This document shows positions 50,265 to 58,034 of a DNA stretch of 64,000 nucleotides, in pieces. Both the position numbers and the translations under genes were made by a program. This stretch comes from Ectobacillus funiculus (GTDB taxonomy: Bacteria; Bacillota; Bacilli; Bacillales; Bacillaceae_G): positions 62,001 through 126,000 of the forward strand of contig NZ_SCFM01000012.1 in NCBI RefSeq assembly GCF_004138295.1, in the 5' to 3' direction. Position 1 is the first letter of the stretch. Each line of letters begins with the position of its first letter. The notes beneath the pieces are model-generated. The model had not been told where the DNA came from, made no database searches, and saw only the letters and a program-made list of their open reading frames with translations.

Positions 50265-51695
50265 CTAGTTGCTTCTCCATTCATATAAAATAATTTCACT
50301 GTAAACTGGGTCGAATAAAGGATTCGATCGGAACTCTGCCACCTTTTTCAGATTCCCTTCTACCCGCGCCCCTTGCTTGCGAAATCCATCTATGAGGTGG
50401 TTCGTAACGTATATTGTATCATTTTGCCGATATTTTTTGTCTTGTAAATAATAGTCATATGTGTAAAAGCGCTCATGTTCATATGATACACGCAAATAAT
50501 CCATCACTCTCGTTTCCTCCCATGTGTATACAATAAGCGGCTGTTTCCGCTCCTCTAGGTAGCGTGCAAGTTGATAGGTAGCCGGTTCCTGTGAAGCCTG
50601 CTCTTTCACAAAAGCCAGCCCGGTCACCAGCTGTGCGATAGAAAACATCAAAAGCAGCCACTGACTCACGGGACGTGCCTTTACAGAGGAAACGGCGAAC
50701 AAAAACAAGAAGAGCATAACAATTGGATAGGAATGTCTCGGTTTATCAATATTTTGTGCAAGTAAATTCCAGAGAAAATAAACTGCTGTTATCGCAACAA
50801 GCAGCTGCGTCTCCCATTTCATCTCCCTATGAAAGTGCCTCTTCTTAGGAACCACCAAGAAAGCAACGAGCAAAGCAAGGATAACACCTGAAACAAGCGA
50901 TTTGGAAAGAACGCCAACGTATACAATATTGGTAACAACAAGACGATACAGCCTCGACACAATCGGTTCTTTTGTTTCTGTCACAGCCCCGCCCCACTCT
51001 GTAAAGTGCCCCTCTACAAATCCGAAGGCTAGCTTTAAAAGTCCGTCTATTCCTCCCACATTCCAGACAAGCGCACTTACCCAAATCAACTGCAGCAAAG
51101 CAGCAAGCAAAATGAGGGAAACAACCCGCATTGTATTTCGATTGTGCCTGCAAAATAAAAGAAACATAATGCCAATCCCAAACGGAGCATACGATAAGCG
51201 GATTCCCATGAGAAGCGCAAACAATACAAGCGGCAGGACTTGAAAACGAAATCCCCTCTGTTCAAAAGCAATTATGAGCACCCACATATACCACCAAACA
51301 ATTGACAGCGCAGCTCCCTCTGACATAGATTGCGTGACGAGAATCGAAAAATAGCTGCTTGTTTGCAATAACGCAACAACAATGAAAGATTGTGTAACTG
51401 TTACATAACGGCGTGCCAGTTTGTACATGGGAAAAATCGCGGTTACTGCCAACGCGGCATTCAGGATAGCGAGTGCCTGCGTAGGGTTGCCAATCCAATG
51501 ATGGATCGCCATTCCTCCCAAAATAAAAAACGGATATCCAGGAAAATGCGGCTGCATATTCGCTATATCATACTCATCAAGCGCGAGAGCAAAATCCACT
51601 TCATCCCACGTTGAAGCAAATGGACTTGCATATAAAAAGCGGATAATGGCTGCTGCTATAATCAAAACAATTGCTGCTCTCCTTACAAAATGCAT
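50265..51695 (-). CDS. GT-C fold membrane glycosyltransferase
   Basis: A 476-residue protein with about ten membrane spans. The first outer loop has the acidic motif STWDEVDFALALDEYD, the arrangement seen in polyprenyl-phosphate-dependent GT-C (GT39/PMT-like) enzymes. The soluble C-terminus holds about 110 residues. The sugar and acceptor are unknown. It lies 12 bases upstream of uvrC and directly behind the FTR1 terminator, with little room for a promoter. With the nearby epimerase and GT2 genes it could take part in one glycan pathway. Confidence 0.7.
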   Translation of the reverse strand: MHFVRRAAIVLIIAAAIIRFLYASPFASTWDEVDFALALDEYDIANMQPHFPGYPFFILGGMAIHHWIGNPTQALAILNAALAVTAIFPMYKLARRYVTVTQSFIVVALLQTSSYFSILVTQSMSEGAALSIVWWYMWVLIIAFEQRGFRFQVLPLVLFALLMGIRLSYAPFGIGIMFLLFCRHNRNTMRVVSLILLAALLQLIWVSALVWNVGGIDGLLKLAFGFVEGHFTEWGGAVTETKEPIVSRLYRLVVTNIVYVGVLSKSLVSGVILALLVAFLVVPKKRHFHREMKWETQLLVAITAVYFLWNLLAQNIDKPRHSYPIVMLFLFLFAVSSVKARPVSQWLLLMFSIAQLVTGLAFVKEQASQEPATYQLARYLEERKQPLIVYTWEETRVMDYLRVSYEHERFYTYDYYLQDKKYRQNDTIYVTNHLIDGFRKQGARVEGNLKKVAEFRSNPLFDPVYSEIILYEWRSN

Positions 51696-51720
51696 AATAA
51701 CTCCCCCTTACTTACCTGCT

Positions 51721-51753
51721 AAAAAAAGTACAAGGCGCATGCCTTGTACTTTT
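51721..51753 (-). terminator. terminator after FTR1 gene
   Basis: Perfect 13-base stem AAAAGTACAAGGC / GCCTTGTACTTTT with a four-base loop and T run on the minus strand. The GT-C gene starts 26 bases later. Confidence 0.88.
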
Positions 51754-51756
51754 AAT

Positions 51757-52671
51757 TCATTGATTATTTGCTTGTAATACTTTTTTCGCCGGTTCCGCTT
51801 TGATCTTTGTGCTTGGCTGCTTCGATGAAACGAACAAATAAATTACAACATAGTAGCCAAGATACACAATCACCTCTTCAATCGACGGCATCGAAGAATA
51901 ACCGAGAAACGCTTTTAGGAAAATACCGATATCACCAGATAACAGCGGTGCAGTTCCTGTATCGCGTAAATAATGATCATAATCAATTGGATGCTCCGGA
52001 AGCAGCCATGTAATATCATATAAATGAGGGATTACGCTGCCCAAAAGCTTGATATCCTGTAAAATGCCTACTCCCTGCACAAGTAAACCAGCTGCAATAA
52101 GAACGATAAACACTCCTGTCGTTTTGAAAAAAGCCTTTAGTGAAATACGCATCGTTCCTTTAAAGAACATATAGCTCACCAGTGCAGCTGCAACTGCACC
52201 GGAGATTGCTCCCCATCCTTGCATCGCCTGACCAATGTTGCCGCCCGTAATCGCCGCAAAGAAAAAGACTGTTTCAACACCTTCACGTACTACAACAAGG
52301 AAGGAGTGCATAACCATACCAATAACGTTTCCAGCTGTAATGAACTGCCCCATTTTTCCTTCCACGCTAGACTTTATGTCCTTACTATGCTCTGCCATCC
52401 AAAACACCATTTGTGTGAGCAAAATGGCTGAAACAAACATAATCCCAATCTTCAAATAAATCTCGCTGCCCATGGCCGCAAAGCCCGTGAATACAACTTG
52501 AAAAAGAAGGGCGATGAAATAGCTCGCTGCAACCGCAAGACCTGCCCCCATCCAAACATATTTCACAAACTTCTTATTGTCTGTTCGTTTTAAGTACGTT
52601 GTAATAATGCCAACGATTAGCAAAGCCTCCAGCACTTCGCGAAACGTAATGAGAAACGCCTGCAGTTGCAT
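51757..52671 (-). CDS. FTR1/EfeU-family iron permease
   Basis: FTR1 permeases move ferric iron across the membrane, usually with an oxidase or binding partner. The 304-residue protein has seven or so membrane spans and two REXXE motifs: REVLE at about residues 11-15 in the first span and REGVE at about residue 130. Both are needed for transport in characterised homologues. It follows the anchored partner gene by 28 bases, with GGGGAGG before the ATG, so the two share a Fur-boxed promoter. No EfeB-type peroxidase or EfeO imelysin gene is nearby. Confidence 0.9.
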   Translation of the reverse strand: MQLQAFLITFREVLEALLIVGIITTYLKRTDNKKFVKYVWMGAGLAVAASYFIALLFQVVFTGFAAMGSEIYLKIGIMFVSAILLTQMVFWMAEHSKDIKSSVEGKMGQFITAGNVIGMVMHSFLVVVREGVETVFFFAAITGGNIGQAMQGWGAISGAVAAALVSYMFFKGTMRISLKAFFKTTGVFIVLIAAGLLVQGVGILQDIKLLGSVIPHLYDITWLLPEHPIDYDHYLRDTGTAPLLSGDIGIFLKAFLGYSSMPSIEEVIVYLGYYVVIYLFVSSKQPSTKIKAEPAKKVLQANNQ

Positions 52672-52699
52672 TGCTCTTCCTCCCCTTCATAGTCCTTCA

Positions 52700-53455
52700 T
52701 TATTTCCCTCTTTTTCGTACTGCATATACAATAACACCAACAAGCACAATCACAATGATGACAATTGGCAGCCAGTTCTTCAAGCTGCTGAGATCTGTCC
52801 ACTCTGTCTTTTTCGCTGCTGATGTCGTTTCCTCACCAGCCGCTGTAAAGTGACCAGACTTTAAGCTTTCGACTTTAAATTCCGTCTGCAAATTGCTTAA
52901 AATGATTTTTTTGCTTTCTACGAACTGATCCTTGTTTGCTTCCTTTTTTCCAACTCCGAACAATCCTGGATTTCCAAGTGCTTCAAGTGCCTTGTTAAAT
53001 TCACCGCGCAGCTTTGTATCAAGCTCTTTATCCTTGCTTGCGATTATTGGCGAAAGTGTTTCATAGGTTGCAAATCCCTTTGCCAGCAATCGCTTGCCCG
53101 TATCATAATCGGTGAAGTTTTCCTCAATACTCGACAAACGGCGGTTAATATTGAGGACAAGGAGCTTTTGCATATTTTGTGTAAGCTCATCTTTTTGCTT
53201 TTTTTCAAAGTTTTGCATAATTGCTTTAGAAGGCTCTGGTCCCATATGCATATCAATTTCTTCACGAACCGTTTCATAAATCTTTTTTGCTTCTGTATAG
53301 TTTGGCGGATTCTCATCAAGCTTCGTGGCCATTTGCTTATAAGCCTCAGCAATGGCTTCCTCGTTCGGATTTCCGTACGAATACGCAAAGATGCTCGTAT
53401 GTATAGAAAATATTGCAAAAATTGCGACTAAAAAGGATAAAATAAACTTTTTCAT
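52700..53455 (-). CDS. membrane-anchored helical partner of FTR1
   Basis: A 251-residue secreted protein held by a C-terminal membrane span. It has a signal peptide at about 1-24 (MKKFILSFLVAIFAIFSIHT), an all-helical charged domain at about 25-200, a short linker and a span at about 226-245 with RKRGK behind it. I chose the ATG at 53455, behind GGGAGGG; the frame is open further upstream only across the promoter. The helical domain resembles part of the lipoprotein at 58.0-59.2 kb (EAYKQMATKLD against QAYKDAVTELD, and SIEENF against EIDENW). It lies directly behind a perfect Fur box and in front of FTR1. Function inferred: iron capture or delivery. Confidence 0.75.
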   Translation of the reverse strand: MKKFILSFLVAIFAIFSIHTSIFAYSYGNPNEEAIAEAYKQMATKLDENPPNYTEAKKIYETVREEIDMHMGPEPSKAIMQNFEKKQKDELTQNMQKLLVLNINRRLSSIEENFTDYDTGKRLLAKGFATYETLSPIIASKDKELDTKLRGEFNKALEALGNPGLFGVGKKEANKDQFVESKKIILSNLQTEFKVESLKSGHFTAAGEETTSAAKKTEWTDLSSLKNWLPIVIIVIVLVGVIVYAVRKRGK

Positions 53456-53477
53456 AACTAGTTCCCTCCCGCGTTTA

Positions 53478-53506
53478 ATGATAATGATTATCAATTTTAT
53501 TGTCAA
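53478..53506 (-). promoter_or_regulatory. Fur-regulated promoter of the FTR1 operon
   Basis: TTGACA, 17 bases, TATCAT on the minus strand. A perfect 7-1-7 Fur box, TGATAATCATTATCA (53479-53493), covers the spacer and -10. Fur with iron would block polymerase binding. Confidence 0.92.
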
Positions 53507-53539
53507 GAGAAGAAATACTCATTAGGAGCATTTCTTCTC
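53507..53539 (-). terminator. terminator after the GT2 gene
   Basis: GAGAAGAAAT pairs with ATTTCTTCTC, extended by GAG/CTC. The left arm holds the last GT2 codons and stop. It ends on the base before the -35 of the FTR1 promoter. Confidence 0.75.
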
Positions 53540-54274
53540 ACTTGTTAACAAATGTGCCTCATAATCAATGGGCACCTGCCGTACAGGGCGGCTTATTTCT
53601 CGAAAAATAGCTGGCAGCACATTGAACAGATACTTTCGAAATTTAATGAAGGACTCCCCGGTTTCTCGTACCTTATACGTAATGGGAACCTCTTGAACAC
53701 GAAATCCTTTTCTTACCAAATTCAAGGTTAGCACCTGCGCATAATTGTAATCATGCACAATTTCCCCATGCTCCATCGCCTGGCGAGAAAAGGCACGCAT
53801 ACCAGACTGTCCGTCATAGATCCATTTTCTAAGAAGCAGAGATTGTAAAAGTGTAAAGCAATAGTTCCCAAGCCTTCGATGCAGCTTCATGCCGCGAATC
53901 GTTCCTAAAAAACGCGATCCCATCGTATAATCAGCTTTCCCTTCAAAAATGGGCAGCAAAATATCAGGAATTTCATCCGCCGGATATTCGTTATCGGCAT
54001 CAATCATGACTCCAATGTGAGCCCCGAGCTTACAGCACTCCCCAAGTGCAGTCCGTACCGCTGCACCAAGACCCTCATTTACAGGCTTTGATACGATATA
54101 ATCGGCTCCTGCTTCTCTTGCAGCTCGTACTGTTCCATCGGTTGATCCATCGTCAACAACTAGCACCTCTACGAAAACATCCGGATGAAAATAACGCGGC
54201 ACATTGCGAATCACCTCACCAATAGCCTCTTCTTCATTATGTGCCGGTAAAAATACAATCACATGCTGCTTCAT
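53522..54274 (-). CDS. DPM-type glycosyltransferase family 2
   Basis: A 250-residue soluble or peripheral GT2 enzyme of the dolichyl/polyprenyl-phosphate sugar synthase type. Motifs are IVFLPAHNEEEAIGEVI, LVVDDGSTDGTV and MIDADNEYPADEI; MGSRFLG lies downstream. There is no strong membrane span, only a mildly hydrophobic end. The ATG overlaps the stop of the upstream phosphatase-like gene (ATGA). It probably loads a sugar on undecaprenyl phosphate. Confidence 0.85.
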   Translation of the reverse strand: MKQHVIVFLPAHNEEEAIGEVIRNVPRYFHPDVFVEVLVVDDGSTDGTVRAAREAGADYIVSKPVNEGLGAAVRTALGECCKLGAHIGVMIDADNEYPADEIPDILLPIFEGKADYTMGSRFLGTIRGMKLHRRLGNYCFTLLQSLLLRKWIYDGQSGMRAFSRQAMEHGEIVHDYNYAQVLTLNLVRKGFRVQEVPITYKVRETGESFIKFRKYLFNVLPAIFREISRPVRQVPIDYEAHLLTSEKKCS

Positions 54275-55743
54275 CCTTTTTTTCTCTCCTCAACAGCATC
54301 CAACAAAACAGGGCCGCGGCTGTGTGACGGATACGGAGCCCCAAGCAAATACGCGATTGTCGAAGCAACGGATACTAAACTTTGTTTTTCTTCAATCCGA
54401 ACGCCTTCCTTAATACTTGGACCGTACATAAAAAACGGTACAATCCGCTCTCCCTCATCTAAATGGCCATGTCCGCCGATGCCATCCGCTTGTCCATGAT
54501 CCGCACAAATGATAAAAGTCGTATTTTCTGCTTTTCCTGTTTTCTCCAGATGCCCAATAAAATCTTTTACATGCTGATCCGCTTCATATATTTTTTGAAG
54601 ATACTCATCATATAATACCCCGCGACTGTGACCAGTTTGGTCTGTTGAAATAAGCTGTACAATGAACAAATCCGGGTTCTGTTCATCCATAATTTTTTTG
54701 GCTTTTTTCATAATTTGCGAATCTACAATATCATTCTTCATCACAGCTGTGTATGTTTCTACATCATCGCCAAATGCATCAACAAGGTGGGCTACTGCAA
54801 GCATTTTCCCCTTTTTCCCAATCTTGCGAAGCGAGTCAAAAATACTTTCCACATTTACGCCGTGCTTCCAAACCATATTAGATTTAATTCCATGCTCAAA
54901 TGAGTACGTACCGGTAAACATGGACGAGAAACAAACGACTGTCCGAGCTGGATACACTGTTTCCATATTTGTAAACTCCGTACCATTTTTTCGAAGAGAG
55001 TCCAAATACGGTGTATGCGCAACATCAAAACGGTCCTTTCTCATACCGTCAATGACAATGACCACAACCTTATCGCTAATAGCTTCTGTTGGAACAGGCG
55101 CATTGTTCGTATATGTCGCAATCGCCTTTGGCTTCCAATCAAATAAATTACGATGCAAAATGATTGTATATAGCAATAATCCGCCGTAAAACATAAGAAG
55201 CAACGAAATATCAACAGAGGCAAAGCCGCCCGCAGAGAGTGCATTAAAACCATATTGCCAAAGTGACAGCACAAGCAAAAACTTAGGCAGCTGTTCTTGC
55301 GCGTTGCCGCTTGTAGAATCGCTGTTTTTTAAGACAAGCTTCCAAAAACGCGTGAAATTGAGCCACGACGTGCCAATGCGTAAATGATAATAAAACGTTC
55401 CCCAAAAAAAGACGGTAAAAAAGAAGTACAACCCGATTGCCAGCAGCAAAAGAGATAATGTAAACTGTCCAAACATCATCAAATAAGCAATGAACGGAAT
55501 CCATAAATAGTTTCGCAGAAATAATGGAAAATCAAATATATAGTATAAAACAAGGAGCGGCAGCACAAGAAGAAGGCTGCCGAGCATATTCCCCCAAAAG
55601 CTTCCCGTTCCAACTTCTGCGATATGGAACAAAAGGAATGTTCCAATAACAAATATCGGCGTAAACGGTTTTCCTTCATTTAATAAATTCCAACAACGTG
55701 CCGCCACTTTCTCAAACTTTGATGCTTTTTTTACTTCCTCCAC
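54271..55743 (-). CDS. membrane alkaline-phosphatase-superfamily enzyme
   Basis: A 490-residue protein with five or six N-terminal membrane spans (about 30-200) and an extracellular or cytoplasmic phosphodiesterase-like domain (about 225-480). The metal-site and nucleophile region is VVIVIDGMRKDRFD followed by ETVYPARTVVCFSSMFTG, and the distal ligands are CADHGQADGIGGHGHLD. This fits the type I phosphodiesterase/nucleotide pyrophosphatase group. The start is GTG behind GGGAGAG. It overlaps both neighbours, implying coupled expression with a glycan pathway, perhaps as a phospho-group transferase. Confidence 0.8.
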   Translation of the reverse strand: MEEVKKASKFEKVAARCWNLLNEGKPFTPIFVIGTFLLFHIAEVGTGSFWGNMLGSLLLVLPLLVLYYIFDFPLFLRNYLWIPFIAYLMMFGQFTLSLLLLAIGLYFFFTVFFWGTFYYHLRIGTSWLNFTRFWKLVLKNSDSTSGNAQEQLPKFLLVLSLWQYGFNALSAGGFASVDISLLLMFYGGLLLYTIILHRNLFDWKPKAIATYTNNAPVPTEAISDKVVVIVIDGMRKDRFDVAHTPYLDSLRKNGTEFTNMETVYPARTVVCFSSMFTGTYSFEHGIKSNMVWKHGVNVESIFDSLRKIGKKGKMLAVAHLVDAFGDDVETYTAVMKNDIVDSQIMKKAKKIMDEQNPDLFIVQLISTDQTGHSRGVLYDEYLQKIYEADQHVKDFIGHLEKTGKAENTTFIICADHGQADGIGGHGHLDEGERIVPFFMYGPSIKEGVRIEEKQSLVSVASTIAYLLGAPYPSHSRGPVLLDAVEERKKG

Positions 55744-56648
55744 TCGTTAGTCTCTCCCTTCTTTTTATAGCGCAGATACGAGGCAAGCTGAATTGGATAT
55801 ATAAGAAAGACAAGCAATCCCGCTCCATATGAAAACAAAAATTTAAAGCCGTGACTAAGAAGCGCCCATTCATACGCCTTTTGCACGGGCACACCAACAG
55901 CCCTAAGCGCAAATGTCATCACAGTTTCATATGTACCGACCCCGCCCGGTGTTAGCTGAAATACTTGACCGGCAATGGTAACGCTATTTACCCATACAGC
56001 CTCCCAGAAGGAAACATTGCTGCTTATGCCAAAAATAACGAAAGCTTCAAAAATCCAGCTCACCGCAACGAGCAAAACGATAGCTGCGCCGCGCCCTCCT
56101 TGCAAAGCACTGCTTAGCTGCTGGAGCTGCTTCTGAAGAAAGCTAGGGGCTTTATGGCGCAAAAATAAGGCGATGATTAACATCAGGACACTGCCCAACA
56201 CAAACAGCAGCACACGGACACTCAGCTGCTGAAACAGGAGCAGCGTCCCAAAGGCGCCGAACAAGCCAAGTATTAACAAATCGAGCAGGCGCATCACAAT
56301 AACAGATTGCGCTGCTTCCGCCCAGGAAACACGCCCCCGTTTCGTCACAGCAGCAATGCGGACAGCATCACCGATTTTCAGTGGTGACAAATGATTTACA
56401 AGCAGACTATACAACAAACCGTACAATCCTTCACGCAACGTAATCTTCTCATGCAAATATAAACGCCAGGCATAAGTCTTCAGCAAAAATGAAGCTCCAT
56501 ACAAGCCGACGAGCAAAGCAAGTAAAATGGGACGATGCAACAGAGATCGCATCTGCATGAAAAGGGACTGTAAATCCAACACATGAAAGGACAACCCAAC
56601 AAACAAAAACAAGCAAGCAACACCAACAATCCTAAAGAAGATGCGCAT
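55731..56648 (-). CDS. LPG-synthase-type (UPF0104) membrane protein
   Basis: A 305-residue protein with about eight membrane spans of the lysylphosphatidylglycerol synthase TM (UPF0104) family. Typical segments are YGLLYSLLVNHLSPLKIGDA and TIAGQVFQLTPGGVGTYETV. Stand-alone members without an aminoacyl-transfer domain are often found in glycolipid loci and are suspected flippases or lipid-handling proteins. The ATG at 56648 lies in the end of the epimerase gene; its ribosome site is weak, so coupling is likely. It also overlaps the next gene by 13 bases. Confidence 0.8.
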   Translation of the reverse strand: MRIFFRIVGVACLFLFVGLSFHVLDLQSLFMQMRSLLHRPILLALLVGLYGASFLLKTYAWRLYLHEKITLREGLYGLLYSLLVNHLSPLKIGDAVRIAAVTKRGRVSWAEAAQSVIVMRLLDLLILGLFGAFGTLLLFQQLSVRVLLFVLGSVLMLIIALFLRHKAPSFLQKQLQQLSSALQGGRGAAIVLLVAVSWIFEAFVIFGISSNVSFWEAVWVNSVTIAGQVFQLTPGGVGTYETVMTFALRAVGVPVQKAYEWALLSHGFKFLFSYGAGLLVFLIYPIQLASYLRYKKKGETNEWRK

Positions 56649-57579
56649 GCTTTCTTGCCCAGACAACTGTCCGTTCTAAACCTTCCTCAAACGAAACACT
56701 CGGTTGATAGCCTAGCTTCGTTTGTGCCTTTGTAATATCCGCCCATGTTGACGTCACATCACCCATTCTCCCTTCTTCTTGCTTTACGCGCATAGCTGGG
56801 AAATAACGGCGGAGCTCATCTAATAGCTCCGTCATCAGTACAGGAGCATGAGAGCCGAGATTGTACACATCGCTATGTTTAGATTCTAGCGTAAGCACGA
56901 TGCCGTTTACAATATCATCAATGTATGTATAATCGCGGCCGGTTCCTGTGCCATACACGCTAATCCCCTCTTGCCGAAGCAGCTTGCGCAAAAAAATCCC
57001 AATCGCCATATCAGGTCGGCTCCAAGGTCCGTATACCGTAAAAAAGCGCAATATGTTTACTTGAAAGCCGTACATATATTGAAACGCATAGCAAAGCGAC
57101 TCTGCGCCAAACTTGGAAGCGGCGTACGGAGACAATACTTTTCCATTAGCCATATGCTCGGCAAGCGGCATTCCCACTTGCTCTCCATACACAGAAGAGG
57201 AAGAAGCGAATACCACCTTCTTAACTCCCTCTTCTCCTGCACATGAGAGAATATTAGTTGTTCCTTTTACATTTACATCTATATATAAGGACGGCATTTC
57301 CAAAGAAGGACGTACACCGGGCAAGGCAGCTAAGTGAACAACTGTATCAATTTTTTCCTGCTGTATGACAGCCCTTAGATCTTCTTTATGCAGCACATCG
57401 CACTCATAAAAAGATACTGCTCCATGCTGCTGCACCTGTTCAATATGATATTGCTTGCGCTCCCTTGAATAGTGCGGATGAAAGCTATCTAATAACACAA
57501 CTTTCTTTCCATCCTGCAAAAGACGAAGCGCCAAATGGCTGCCGATAAACCCAGCGCCTCCCGTAATAAGAATGTTCAC
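56632..57579 (-). CDS. NAD-dependent sugar epimerase
   Basis: An extended short-chain dehydrogenase, GalE/UDP-glucuronate epimerase-like. The 315-residue protein has the NAD motif LITGGAGFIGSHLALRLL, the serine in VFASSSSVYG, the catalytic YxxxK as YAASKFGAE, and FFTVYGPWSRPDM. I chose GTG at 57579 because GGAGG lies eight bases before it; a longer open frame runs into the IR134 copy at 57601 and would encode repeat sequence. First gene of a four-gene overlapping operon. Confidence 0.85.
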   Translation of the reverse strand: MNILITGGAGFIGSHLALRLLQDGKKVVLLDSFHPHYSRERKQYHIEQVQQHGAVSFYECDVLHKEDLRAVIQQEKIDTVVHLAALPGVRPSLEMPSLYIDVNVKGTTNILSCAGEEGVKKVVFASSSSVYGEQVGMPLAEHMANGKVLSPYAASKFGAESLCYAFQYMYGFQVNILRFFTVYGPWSRPDMAIGIFLRKLLRQEGISVYGTGTGRDYTYIDDIVNGIVLTLESKHSDVYNLGSHAPVLMTELLDELRRYFPAMRVKQEEGRMGDVTSTWADITKAQTKLGYQPSVSFEEGLERTVVWARKHAHLL

Positions 57580-57600
57580 GTGCAGTTCCTCCATTTCTAT

Positions 57601-57736
57601 AAAGAAAACTTGCCGACTGGCGAGCCCTGCCTTTGGGCGAAGACAAAGGCGTAGTTGCACTTATACTTTATTCCTAAAATTTCTCGCTGCGTCGAATTAG
57701 CATCCAGCTAGAAATTTATACTTTCTTAAAGTGTAA
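57601..57736 (+). repeat. IR134 repeat, full unit
   Basis: Full unit with head CTTGCC-GACT-GGCGAG and outer arms ACTTTA/TAAAGT. Its head end lies 22 bases from the epimerase start codon, so the operon promoter must lie in or beyond the repeat. Confidence 0.9.
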
Positions 57737-57949
57737 GAAAAGCGTAAGCGCCCTAGTTAACGCCGACAGACAAACAACCTGCGCACAAAACGCATGATTC
57801 GGACGGAACAAATACACAGAATTATTGCTTGTGTTCTTCACCATGAAAAGCGATTTTTTTTCCTTCTGCGGTGAAGATTATTTGACTGCGAGGGTCTGAG
57901 CGCTGGAGCTAGACAGCAATTTAAAAACTCTGCTTTCTTACTGTTGTAA
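57737..57949. other. intergenic, possible second repeat type
   Basis: Begins AAGCGTAAGCGCCCTAG and ends near GCGCTGGAGCTAGACAG. These phrases resemble intergenic elements I recall from other Bacillaceae, but there is only one copy here. No coding frame. Confidence 0.3.
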
Positions 57950-57984
57950 CAAAAAGAAGCAACCTTGCTTTCCAACAAGGTTGT
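57950..57984 (-). terminator. terminator after the lipoprotein gene
   Basis: CAACCTTG / CAAGGTTG stem with an eight-base loop, followed by TTCTTTTT on the minus strand. Confidence 0.8.
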
Positions 57985-58034
57985 CCTTTCATCTTAGTAT
58001 AAACGATTTTTGTAAAAGCGCGTCCGATTTCTGC

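Noticed and set aside
52219-52459. Plus-strand frames opposite the FTR1 gene
   Set aside because: Antisense shadows without ribosome sites; the sense strand shows both REXXE motifs.
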